17,853 bases of DNA from CAZFIO01 sp964519585 (GTDB lineage Bacteria; Bacillota; Clostridia; Tissierellales; Tissierellaceae), in contig CAZFIO010000022.1 of assembly GCA_964519585.1 (NCBI GenBank), positions 1 through 17,853 of the forward strand. Direction: 5' to 3'. Positions 1 to 7,413 of the stretch are shown here, piece after piece (positions within the stretch are counted from its first letter, which is position 1; each line of letters starts with the position of its first letter). The notes below the pieces were generated by a model. That model was not told the origin of the DNA. It saw nothing but the letters and a program-made list of their open reading frames with translations, and ran no database searches. The position numbers and the translations under genes are program-made.

Positions 1-2
1 TT

Positions 3-62
3 GCAGGTGAGATATTACAAAACGATAGAAAATCAATTGAAAAATTAAAGGAATTATTGTAA
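3..62 (+). CDS. C-terminal end of an unidentified upstream gene (partial)
   Basis: The frame starting at base 3 is open from the window edge and ends in two consecutive TAA stops (60-65). Only about 19 residues are visible, charged and helix-like, ending EKLKELL. A small regulator often precedes the packaging genes in Firmicutes phages, but the fragment is too short to identify. A terminator-like hairpin follows directly, which supports this being the real end of a transcription unit. Confidence 0.4.
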   Translation, partial: AGEILQNDRKSIEKLKELL

Positions 63-71
63 TAATAAATT

Positions 72-95
72 AAGGGCCCAACCAGGCTCTTTTTT
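72..95 (+). terminator. Probable rho-independent terminator before the packaging module
   Basis: A short stem AGGGCC (73-78) pairs with GGCTCT (85-90), including one G-U pair, around the six-base loop CAACCA. A run of six T follows (90-95). It lies just after the stop of the upstream gene and before the HNH gene, so it would separate that unit from the late structural genes. The stem is short, so efficiency is uncertain. Confidence 0.5.
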
Positions 96-128
96 ATGTA
101 AATTTATGGGAGGTGGTGATGATGAGAA

Positions 129-509
129 ATGTTAAAGAGTTGTAAATATTGTGGTAGGATCCATAAGAGAAGTTTTGACTGTGGAAAAAAACCTAAGAGA
201 AGGAAAGAACCTACAAAGATAAATAAGTTTAGATGGTCAAGAAAATGGAGAAAAAAAAGGAATGATATTGTAGAAAGAGATAATCATCTATGCCAAATAT
301 GTAAAGAAAACAATAAATTTACCTATAACAACTTAGAAGTCCATCACATAGTCCCATTGGAGGAAGACTACGAATTAAGATTAGATGATGAAAACTTAAT
401 AACACTATGCACAACCCATCATAAAGAAGCAGACAAGGGAGATATAAGCAGGGAACACCTAAAAAAAATAGTAGGGGTACCCCCCGCCTATGATGAATTG
501 ATTTTTTAG
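129..509 (+). CDS. HNH endonuclease of the DNA packaging module
   Basis: This 126-aa protein is the small HNH nuclease commonly found directly upstream of phage terminase genes. Visible features are an N-terminal zinc-knuckle-like stretch (C5, C8, H12, C18), a lysine/arginine-rich segment (about 19-48), then the HNH core: CQIC (C55, C58), VHHIVPL (H72, H73), N89, and LCTTHH (C94, H97, H98). The cysteine pairs would bind structural zinc, while H73, N89 and H98 fit the metal-binding catalytic set. In related phages such a protein works with the terminase in cutting packaging ends; this role is inferred here from family and position. The start follows GGGAGGTGG (108-116); an in-frame TGA at 123 rules out any earlier start. 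Confidence 0.9.
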   Translation: MLKSCKYCGRIHKRSFDCGKKPKRRKEPTKINKFRWSRKWRKKRNDIVERDNHLCQICKENNKFTYNNLEVHHIVPLEEDYELRLDDENLITLCTTHHKEADKGDISREHLKKIVGVPPAYDELIF

Positions 510-595
510 AGAGTGCAGGATACCACATAGGCCCTTCTGTAAACAATTTATTCCTTTTATAGGATTTTGAAAAAAGAAGGAAAGGAAGTGAAAAC
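474..595 (+). other. Candidate cos (packaging end) region between HNH and terS
   Basis: The last codons of the HNH gene hold a perfect 10-bp palindrome, GGGGTACCCC (474-483), extended by further C to a GC-rich block in otherwise AT-rich DNA. An 86-bp non-coding gap (510-595) follows before terS. In cos phages with an HNH-TerS-TerL order the cohesive-end site normally lies in this neighbourhood. The location is established for such phages; that this palindrome is the nicking site is inference. Confidence 0.35.
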
Positions 596-1144
596 ATGTC
601 AAGACCACCAAAACCATATAAAATATTAAAAATGGAAGGCAAATCTAACAAAACTAAAGCTGAACTGAAGCAAAGGAAAGAAGCAGAAGAGGCACTTCTT
701 ACTGGGGTGGCCTTGAAGGAAAGATCAGAAGTAAAAGACAACCCCATAGCACATAAAGAATTTCTAAGAATAAATAGGTTGTTAAAGAAGATAGGAAAAA
801 ATGATGATGTCTATGGTCCAGTGATAAATAGATACTGCTTACTATTGGCTGAATGTGTAGAATTTGAAGAAAAAAGGGAAACAGTTTATAAGCAAATAAT
901 AATAATGGAAAATAAGCTTGATCAGATGCAAGACTTAACCTTTGACCAGGTAAGTGAAGCTGGAAAATCAATATCAAATCTATATAAGACCATGATTAAC
1001 CTAGATAAACAGATACAGACCAAAAGACGGATGTTATTTGACATAGAAAAAGAAAACATAATGACCATAAACTCTGCATTAAGAAGTATACCTAAAGAAG
1101 TTAAGAAAGAAGACAATCCTTTATTAAAGGCGTTGCAAGGATAA
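596..1144 (+). CDS. terS: Terminase small subunit, P27-like
   Basis: The 182-aa product matches the P27 small terminase pattern: an N-terminal SRPPKP-type start, a charged helical stretch with ALLTGVALKERSEVKDNPIAHKEF-like spacing (about residues 33-56), and long amphipathic helices to the C-terminus. The small subunit recognises the packaging site on concatemeric phage DNA and hands it to the large subunit. Its start has a good SD, AAGGAAG (582-588). The stop overlaps the terL start as TAATG (1142-1146), so the two are translationally coupled. No single diagnostic residue defines this family, so the call leans on overall pattern plus the flanking HNH and TerL genes. Confidence 0.8.
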   Translation: MSRPPKPYKILKMEGKSNKTKAELKQRKEAEEALLTGVALKERSEVKDNPIAHKEFLRINRLLKKIGKNDDVYGPVINRYCLLLAECVEFEEKRETVYKQIIIMENKLDQMQDLTFDQVSEAGKSISNLYKTMINLDKQIQTKRRMLFDIEKENIMTINSALRSIPKEVKKEDNPLLKALQG

Positions 1145-2859
1145 TGGTAAAAGAGAGCAGGGCCTATAAATATGCTAAATGGTGCTTAGAAGAAGGAAAT
1201 AGAAAGGTAGGCATATATGTAAAGAAACAAGCTCAGTCCTGGATAGATATTGTAGATGGTAAAAACGAAGAGGCCTTTATAGATGACAAGGCATTTAAGA
1301 GGATAGACAACTTACTGAAATTGATGGCCCATCCTGATTTATCAGTGCCAATGGACGAGGGTATGGAAGATTATGCCCATTTATTGATATTTGCCACTCT
1401 AGCGACTAAATTGAAGGATAAAAAGAACAGGGATATAAGATACTATACAACAGCATTACTCCTGATAAGTAGGAAGAACTTTAAGACCTTCTATGCAGGG
1501 GTAATTTTTATATTATTGATGCTTACGGATCCTATGTTCAGTAGGTTCTTCTCAGTTGCTCCTGATTTAAAGTTATCCAAGGAACTGCAGATAGCTATAA
1601 AGAAAATTATAAAATCAAGTCCTGCCTTAGCAGATGATGGTGTTTTTAAGATACTAAGAAGTGAAATAAGATGTATATTAACTGATAGTGAGTATACCCC
1701 ATTGGCCTACAGTGAGGATAGGATGGACGGTAAGTTGGCCCATGCCTTTCTAGCAGATGAGATTGGGGCTATGGATGGTTATCCAATAGAGGCTATGAGG
1801 TCATCTCAGATAGCCTTGTTCAACAAACTTGGAATACTCTTAAGTACCCAATATCCTAACGATAACAATGGACTTATTGACGAAATAGACATATCAAAAA
1901 AGGTATTAGACAATCTAAGAGACAACAAAAGAAGATTTTCCTTACTCTATGAGCCTGATGATGAATTTTTAACAGATGATCAGTGGATGACAGAGGACCT
2001 GATAATATACCAAAGTAATCCTGTAGTAGTGGATAACCCTCATATCTTTGAAGCCATCAAAGAAAAAAGAGATGATGCAATAGATTATGAAAACAAGAGA
2101 GAAAACTATCTTTGTAAGCATAACAATATTAAATACAAAGGCCTAGGAGTAGAGGGGTATATTGAGATTACCAAGGTCAGGGAGTGCAAGATTAAAGAAG
2201 ATAAAGAATTTTGGAAAGGCAAAAGAGTATGGCTAGGGATTGACTTATCAATGAGTGATGATAATACGGCAGTGGCCATGGTAGCAGAACACGAAGGTGA
2301 AGTGTATGGCAAGGTTTGGGGATTTATCCCATCTGACAACAAGAAACAGAAAAGTAAAAAAGAGGGTGTTGACTATGACAGACTAATTAGGCAAGGTGTA
2401 TGTTTTGAATGTGGTGGTGAAGTAATTGATTATGGATTTATAGAAGCTTTTATTCTTGGAGATGAAAAGTATAAGTTTAGGGGCCTAGAGGAAGAATTTG
2501 GAGTTGAGATACAGCAGGTTGGATATGACAGATATAATGCTATCAGTACAATACAGAAGTTAGAAGCTGCAGGACATGAGTGTGTCGAAATAAAACAACA
2601 CTCTAGTGTTCTTCATTCACCGACTAAGCTATTGAAGGAATTGGTCCTAAGTAAGAAGTTTAAATATGATGAAAACTTAATGCTAGAGATAAACTTTCAA
2701 AATGCAAGGCAAACAGAAGATACTAATCTTAATAAATATGTTAATAAAAAGAAGTCAGCTGGTAAGGTGGATATGGTAGTAGGTTTAATAAATGCTATGT
2801 ACTTGTTAGAGCAAGATTTATTATATGGAAATAGTGGTTTTGCAGTACAGGTTATATAG
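1144..2859 (+). CDS. terL: Terminase large subunit (Terminase_1 type packaging ATPase and nuclease)
   Basis: At 571 aa this is normal length for a Terminase_1-type packaging motor. The N-terminal ATPase has a Walker A-like segment LLISRKNFKT (106-115), with F113 where a glycine is usual; a Walker B FLADE (202-206); and a coupling motif STQ (234-236). The C-terminal RNase H-like nuclease shows acidic residues in GIDLSMSDD (D367), GYDRYNA (D462) and GKVDMVVG (D543), the expected metal-binding set. The protein docks on the portal, drives DNA into the procapsid and cuts the concatemer. It starts inside the terS stop codon. A spacer of 15 bp with an SD separates it from the portal gene. Confidence 0.95.
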   Translation: MVKESRAYKYAKWCLEEGNRKVGIYVKKQAQSWIDIVDGKNEEAFIDDKAFKRIDNLLKLMAHPDLSVPMDEGMEDYAHLLIFATLATKLKDKKNRDIRYYTTALLLISRKNFKTFYAGVIFILLMLTDPMFSRFFSVAPDLKLSKELQIAIKKIIKSSPALADDGVFKILRSEIRCILTDSEYTPLAYSEDRMDGKLAHAFLADEIGAMDGYPIEAMRSSQIALFNKLGILLSTQYPNDNNGLIDEIDISKKVLDNLRDNKRRFSLLYEPDDEFLTDDQWMTEDLIIYQSNPVVVDNPHIFEAIKEKRDDAIDYENKRENYLCKHNNIKYKGLGVEGYIEITKVRECKIKEDKEFWKGKRVWLGIDLSMSDDNTAVAMVAEHEGEVYGKVWGFIPSDNKKQKSKKEGVDYDRLIRQGVCFECGGEVIDYGFIEAFILGDEKYKFRGLEEEFGVEIQQVGYDRYNAISTIQKLEAAGHECVEIKQHSSVLHSPTKLLKELVLSKKFKYDENLMLEINFQNARQTEDTNLNKYVNKKKSAGKVDMVVGLINAMYLLEQDLLYGNSGFAVQVI

Positions 2860-2874
2860 AAAGGTGGTGAGATA

Positions 2875-4119
2875 TTGAGTGAAAAATTTAGATGGCCATG
2901 GCAAAGAGAAGACAGAGCAGAGGAAAAAGAAGAAAACTTCCCAGTAGATGATATGTTGTTAAGAGCATTGCTAGGGAAAACCACAATAACCAAGGATGAA
3001 GCTATAAATATCCCCAGTGTAAAAAGCTGTATAAACTTTATAGCCGATACTGTATCAATGATCCCCATTAAACTTTATAAATCCAATGATGATAAAACCG
3101 AAGAAATCAAGAATGATAAGAGGGTGAAGCTTTTAAATGATGATACAGGGGATACCTTGGATGCAGTACAATTTTGGAGGGCCATGATAACCGACTATTA
3201 TTTGGGTAAAGGTGGATATGCTTATATAAATAAAAATAGAAACAATGTGTCTAGCTTGCATTATGTAGACGAAGAATTCATAACAATAAATAAAAATACT
3301 GACACAATATTAAAAGATTATAATATTTTGATTAATGGTAGGGAATATTTACCCTTTGAATTTATAAAACTTCTAAGAAATACCAAAGATGGAGCAGAAG
3401 GAGTAAGCATTATAGATGAAAATAATCAGATACTAAGTGTGGCCTATAATTCATTGGTGTTTGAAGAAAACTTAGTCAAAAAAGGTGGTAATAAAAAGGG
3501 GTTTCTAAAATCTGAACATAAGCTAGATCAGTCTTCTATTGATAGACTAAAGGAAGCTTGGAAAAACCTTTATGGAAATAGCAATGAAAATGTTGTTATA
3601 TTAAATAGGGGTATGGAATTCCAAGAAGCATCCAACACATCAGTAGAGATGCAGTTAAATGAAAATAAGAAATCAAATGCTGATGAGATAAGCAAAATAT
3701 TCAATGTTGCTACCAATATTATAAAAGGTACTGCTTCAAAGCAAGAGTATACAAATACCTTTAAAATGGCAGTTATGCCAGTATTAAGAGTGATAGAGTG
3801 TGCTTTAAATAGAGAACTTCTTCTTGAAAAAGAAAAAAGTTCTTTTTATTTTGCCTTTGATACTAAGGAAATGCTTAAAGGAGACCTTAAAGAAAGGTTT
3901 GAGGCTTATAAGGTGGCCATTGATTCTAATTTCATGCAAATAGATGAGGTTAGATTTATGGAGGATATGCCAGCGTTAGGACTAGATTGGATTAAGCTAG
4001 GTCTAGATTCAGTATTGTATGACATAAAAACGGGGAATATCTACACCCCTAATACTAATCAATTAAGTAAGATGGACCAAGCAATAAACTTGAAAGGGGG
4101 TGAGGGTATTGAGGATTGA
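2875..4119 (+). CDS. HK97-family portal protein
   Basis: This 414-aa protein has the arrangement of HK97-type portals: a short charged N-terminus, then a core beginning near INIPSVKSCINFIADTV (about residues 44-60) and IPIKLYK (64-70), which is characteristic of the family. Portals form the dodecameric ring at one capsid vertex through which DNA enters and to which the terminase and connector bind. The start is TTG at 2875 behind AAGGTGGTGAG (2861-2871); no better start exists downstream before the conserved core. The 3' end overlaps the protease gene, a common arrangement in head operons. Confidence 0.92.
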   Translation: MSEKFRWPWQREDRAEEKEENFPVDDMLLRALLGKTTITKDEAINIPSVKSCINFIADTVSMIPIKLYKSNDDKTEEIKNDKRVKLLNDDTGDTLDAVQFWRAMITDYYLGKGGYAYINKNRNNVSSLHYVDEEFITINKNTDTILKDYNILINGREYLPFEFIKLLRNTKDGAEGVSIIDENNQILSVAYNSLVFEENLVKKGGNKKGFLKSEHKLDQSSIDRLKEAWKNLYGNSNENVVILNRGMEFQEASNTSVEMQLNENKKSNADEISKIFNVATNIIKGTASKQEYTNTFKMAVMPVLRVIECALNRELLLEKEKSSFYFAFDTKEMLKGDLKERFEAYKVAIDSNFMQIDEVRFMEDMPALGLDWIKLGLDSVLYDIKTGNIYTPNTNQLSKMDQAINLKGGEGIED

Positions 4120-4690
4120 GATCCGTAGCGACAGTGTCATTTTAGATGGCTATGTAAATACGGTAGAAAGGGATTCAAGACCATTATCTACACCTAGTGG
4201 AAGATATATAGAAAGAATTCAACAAAGAGCATTTGAAAGAGCATTAAACAAGGCTGATAACGTAGATTTTTTATTAAATCATAACAAGAATAGAAAACTA
4301 GGATCTACCAAAGAAGGCAATATTGATTTATTTGAAGACAATATAGGTCTTAGAGCTATAGCTACAGTGACAGACAAAGAGGTAATCCAAAAAGCTAAAG
4401 AGAAGAAGCTTAGGGGCTGGTCTTTTGGTATGTATGTAAATAAAGATAGGCTTGAAGAAAGGGCTGATAGCTTGCCTATTAGGCATGTAGAAGACTTGGA
4501 TCTAGTAGAGGTTTCCATAATAGATGATAGGTTAAATCCAGTCTATACTGCTACATCAGTTGAAACTAGGGCAGATGAAGAAGTCACCAATGAACAAAGA
4601 GGTAATGAGTTTAAGGCAGTAACTATAGACAATACAAGTATTGACTATACAGAATATGAAAGCAGAATAAATAAATTTAAAGGAGAGTAG
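4109..4690 (+). CDS. Prohead (capsid maturation) serine protease, HK97 U35 type
   Basis: The product cleaves the scaffold domain from capsid subunits in the assembled procapsid. Catalytic candidates are H58 in FLLNHN and S105 in RGWSFGMYV, matching the U35 family's His and Ser; the following HVEDLDLVEVSIIDDRLNP stretch is also typical. I chose TTG at 4109 (193 aa) over an in-frame GTG at 4100 because AAGGGGGTGA (4094-4103) sits 5 bases before the TTG, the same layout as the portal start; GTG 4100 would lie inside the SD. The gene overlaps the portal by 11 bp. The region after about residue 150 (ETRADEEV onward) is probably a removable tail and carries the same E-T-R-A motif found in the capsid scaffold domain. 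Confidence 0.92.
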   Translation: MRIEIRSDSVILDGYVNTVERDSRPLSTPSGRYIERIQQRAFERALNKADNVDFLLNHNKNRKLGSTKEGNIDLFEDNIGLRAIATVTDKEVIQKAKEKKLRGWSFGMYVNKDRLEERADSLPIRHVEDLDLVEVSIIDDRLNPVYTATSVETRADEEVTNEQRGNEFKAVTIDNTSIDYTEYESRINKFKGE

Positions 4691-4696
4691 AAAATC

Positions 4697-5863
4697 ATGA
4701 AAAAGAGAGTATTAGAGTTTAGGGCAACAATGAAGACTTTGACAGAACAAAGAAATGATAAAGTATCAGAGTTACAAGTCATAGTTGATAAAGCAAAATT
4801 GGAAACTAGGGCAATGACAGAAGAAGAAACAACACAGTTTGAAGCTTTGGAGAAAGAAATAGAGTCCATTGACAAAACGATAGCTGCAGAAACAAGAGCT
4901 AGGGGACTTGAAATCATTGAAGAGATGAAGGATGACAAGAAAGTAGAAGAAAGAGCAGTAGCAGAAGAAAGAGCCTTTGAAAACTATATCAGGGGTGTTG
5001 TGGAGGAAAGGGCAGATGTAAATCTAACTGCTGGAGATAATGGGGCAGTTATTCCATCATCCATAGCTAATAAAATCATAAAGAAAGTATATGACATGTC
5101 TCCAATTTACCAACTGGCAACTAGATACAATGTTGGTGGAACATTGAATATACCATACTATGATGAGTCTACTCAATCAATTACAATGGCTTATGCTACT
5201 GAGTTTGTTGAGTTAGAATCCACATCAGGAAAATTTACAAGCATAGAGTTAAAAGGTTTCTTAGCTGGGGTACTATCAAAGATATCAAAATCCTTAATCA
5301 ATAACTCACAATTTGCTATAGTTCCATTTGTAGTCAATGCAATGGCAGAGTCTATTCATAGATGGATTGAGGGAGAGTTATTAAAAGGTACAACCAATAA
5401 AGTTGAAGGACTGTCTACAGTTACACAATCAATAACAACTGCTAGCTCTACAGCTATTACTGCTGATGAGTTGATAGATGTTCAGGAGCTTATTCCAGAT
5501 ACTTATCAAGGACAGGCTATTTGGATAATGAATAAGGCAACTAGAACGGCAATAAGAAAGTTAAAAGACAATGATGGTAACTACCTACTAAATAGAGACG
5601 TGTCAGCTAAATGGGGATATACACTATTAGGAAAAGATGTATATACATCTGACAATATGGACACTATGGTAGCAACTAAAACTGCTATATTTTATGGTGA
5701 CATGAGTGGACTAGCTGTTAAACTATCTGAAGATATGAATATAGAAGTATTGAGAGAAAAGTTTGCTACTCAACATGCTGTAGGAGTTGTAGGTTGGATA
5801 GAAATAGACTCTAAGGTTGAAAATGCACAAAAGATATCCAAGCTAGTAATGAAGGCATTATAG
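4697..5863 (+). CDS. Major capsid protein, HK97 fold, with N-terminal scaffold (delta) domain
   Basis: The 388-aa protein has a charged, coiled-coil N-terminal region (about 1-105) acting as internal scaffold and a capsid core from about residue 107 (DVNLTAGDNGAVIP). The core contains IYQLATRYNVGG and the family-typical LKGFLAGVLSKISKSLI segment (about 184-200). The charged domain should be cut off by the adjacent protease after assembly. E-E-R-A at 103-106 lies exactly at the domain border and is my candidate for the final cleavage point; similar motifs lie at 36-39, 65-68, 84-87 and 90-93. The gene begins 6 bp after the protease stop, with SD AGGAGA at 4681-4686. Confidence 0.95.
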   Translation: MKKRVLEFRATMKTLTEQRNDKVSELQVIVDKAKLETRAMTEEETTQFEALEKEIESIDKTIAAETRARGLEIIEEMKDDKKVEERAVAEERAFENYIRGVVEERADVNLTAGDNGAVIPSSIANKIIKKVYDMSPIYQLATRYNVGGTLNIPYYDESTQSITMAYATEFVELESTSGKFTSIELKGFLAGVLSKISKSLINNSQFAIVPFVVNAMAESIHRWIEGELLKGTTNKVEGLSTVTQSITTASSTAITADELIDVQELIPDTYQGQAIWIMNKATRTAIRKLKDNDGNYLLNRDVSAKWGYTLLGKDVYTSDNMDTMVATKTAIFYGDMSGLAVKLSEDMNIEVLREKFATQHAVGVVGWIEIDSKVENAQKISKLVMKAL

Positions 5864-5874
5864 GAGGTAATCTT

Positions 5875-6054
5875 ATGAAGGTTAAAGCACTTGTCAGTTT
5901 TGTAGGTGCTTTTTCCATGTATAAGGGAGAGATAAAGGAGTGTAGTGATAAAGCTATACTCCAAGATCTTCTCCAGGCAAAATACGTGGAGGAAGTGAAA
6001 GAAAAGCCTAAAAAGGATGTGAAGTCCAGTGAAGGTAAGCGAAATAACAAATAA
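5875..6054 (+). CDS. Small conserved-type phage protein between capsid and connector genes (59 aa)
   Basis: A short ORF starting MKVKALVSFVGAFSMYKGE and ending in a lysine-rich tail (EKPKKD...GKRNNK). Its start has a near-ideal SD, AGGAGGT (5862-5868), 6 bases upstream. The length and VKALVSF...KGEIKE...LLQAKYVEE pattern resemble small proteins found at this position in other Firmicutes phages. Their function is not established to my knowledge; a role in head completion is possible. The beta-rich first half suggests a small barrel, and the basic tail could touch DNA. The end overlaps the next gene by 26 bp. Confidence 0.75.
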   Translation: MKVKALVSFVGAFSMYKGEIKECSDKAILQDLLQAKYVEEVKEKPKKDVKSSEGKRNNK

Positions 6055-6325
6055 GGAACTTGCAGATTATTTGAGGCTGACTTTTGAGTATTTAGAAGAT
6101 GAAGAAAAACAAGAATTAGACGTAATGCTAAATGTGGCCAAGAAGTATATTAAATCCTACACAGGATTAAAGGATGAAGAAATAGATGATCATGAAGACT
6201 TTGTAATAGCAGTATATGTATTGGTGGCTGATATGTATGATACTAGGTCCATGTATGTAGATAAAAGTAATGTAAACAGGGTGGTTGAAACTATCTTAGC
6301 TATGCACTCTGTAAATCTATTGTAG
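6029..6325 (+). CDS. Head-tail connector, gp6-like (Phage_connect_1)
   Basis: The 98-aa product starts MKVSEITNKELADYLRL and contains DVMLNVAKKYIKSYTGL, both typical of the HK97 gp6-like connector family. These mostly helical proteins form a ring under the portal and provide the platform for head closure. The start is GTG at 6029, inside the preceding gene, with AAGGATGTG (6013-6021) as SD; the N-terminus aligns with the usual family start, which supports this choice. The next gene starts 8 bp after its stop. Confidence 0.88.
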   Translation: MKVSEITNKELADYLRLTFEYLEDEEKQELDVMLNVAKKYIKSYTGLKDEEIDDHEDFVIAVYVLVADMYDTRSMYVDKSNVNRVVETILAMHSVNLL

Positions 6326-6333
6326 GTGATAAT

Positions 6334-6924
6334 ATGTTTAATGCAGGTGAAATAAGCGAAAAAACTAGGGTCTTATCTTTAGTAAAAGATAATGAGGCCT
6401 ATAGATTTAATAGAGGGCCTATAGTCATGGCTAGAGTAGAATACACCGACAGAGTGAATATATTTTCAAAAGTAGGTATAGGAGCTAAGACTATAAAATT
6501 TCATACTAGAAAACCAAATATAACCCTCTTTAATGCCTTGGAATGGAAAGATAAGCATTATTTTATAAGTGACATAAAAGAACACAATAGGGCCTATCTT
6601 GAAATCACTACAGCTCAAATAGAGCCTAGAGAGTGTAAGTATATAAAGAACACCACTATCAAAGACGAACTAAATAGGCCTAAGTCTAGTTTGGAGACAG
6701 TATTAACATTCCCAGGCTATTTAATAGAAAAGTATCTAGGATATCAACAACTAGCGCCACAGGCCCAAAACGATATGACTTTTGTACTTGTAACACCTAA
6801 AGTTATAAAACTGGAGGTAGGAGATCTAATTAAGATAGGTGAAAAGACCTACAATGTTAGGATCGTACATGATCTAGTTGAATACAAAAATGAGTATGAG
6901 ATTAACATTGTTAAGGAGGCTTAA
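6334..6924 (+). CDS. Head-closure / head-tail adaptor protein, apparently two-domain
   Basis: Position between the gp6-like and gp10-like genes points to the head-closure (stopper) protein. Residues up to about 95 end in HYFISDIKEHNRAYLEITTAQ, the usual C-terminal pattern of this family. Head-closure proteins are usually about 100-120 aa, but this one has 196. The second half (about 110-196) ends with a similar pattern, GEKTYNVRIVHDL...EYEINIV, suggesting a second barrel-like domain by duplication or fusion. The start ATG follows AGGTGAT (6325-6331). The head-closure call is fairly secure from context; the double-domain reading is my inference from pattern, not a measured alignment. Confidence 0.7.
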   Translation: MFNAGEISEKTRVLSLVKDNEAYRFNRGPIVMARVEYTDRVNIFSKVGIGAKTIKFHTRKPNITLFNALEWKDKHYFISDIKEHNRAYLEITTAQIEPRECKYIKNTTIKDELNRPKSSLETVLTFPGYLIEKYLGYQQLAPQAQNDMTFVLVTPKVIKLEVGDLIKIGEKTYNVRIVHDLVEYKNEYEINIVKEA

Positions 6925-6926
6925 TC

Positions 6927-7391
6927 ATGCAAAGTATAGATATAAGTGGTATGGCTGAATTTTCTAACAAACTAAATAAGCTACTAGATGAGGCACCAGG
7001 CATGAGAAAAAAGCTCCATGAAGAAATAGCAGAGATGGCCAAAAAGGAAATAGATGCTCATATAGCTAACTCTGGCATGGATGATAGTAATAGTAAAGTT
7101 AGAAATTGGCAAGAAAAACATGTAGGGTCGGGTGGCGGATATGCAGCAGTAAGGCCTACAGATGAAAGCACAGGTCCAAATAGTCCAGGAGCCATAACGA
7201 GGTATCTGGAAACAGGTCATAATATCAGACGCCCTAGCGGGCAGTCAGAAAGATATAAGCCTGATATCAATGTGCCTTATGTAGATGGCTATCATTTCTA
7301 CCAAAATGCCTATAGCAAGATAGAGAATAAGGCTATAAAAATGGCTGAGGACTTTGCTGATGAGCTAGTAAAAATGATAGGGGGCGATTAA
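6927..7391 (+). CDS. HK97 gp10-like tail/connector protein (XkdI position)
   Basis: This 154-aa protein has the gp10-like layout: an N-terminal helix region (SIDISGMAEFSNKLNKLL), long amphipathic helix (about 25-48), and the characteristic RYLETGHNIRRP stretch (about 92-103), then a C-terminal helix. In siphoviruses and PBSX-like elements, proteins of this family act at the head-tail joint or tail completion. The start has a strong SD, AAGGAGG (6913-6919). Its stop at 7389-7391 lies within a GC-rich patch (AGGGGGCG) that precedes the next gene. Confidence 0.82.
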   Translation: MQSIDISGMAEFSNKLNKLLDEAPGMRKKLHEEIAEMAKKEIDAHIANSGMDDSNSKVRNWQEKHVGSGGGYAAVRPTDESTGPNSPGAITRYLETGHNIRRPSGQSERYKPDINVPYVDGYHFYQNAYSKIENKAIKMAEDFADELVKMIGGD

Positions 7392-7413
7392 TATACTAGA
7401 CCCTATAAAGATA

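Noticed and set aside
461..468. Eight-A run in the HNH gene as a second frameshift site
   Set aside because: It lies in the coding region near the end of an otherwise normal HNH protein, and no meaningful extension in another frame was seen; A runs are common in this AT-rich DNA.
319..747. A 142-codon open frame on the minus strand
   Set aside because: It crosses the HNH gene end and the terS start, lacks a recognisable SD, and has a composition expected of an antisense shadow of AT-rich coding DNA.
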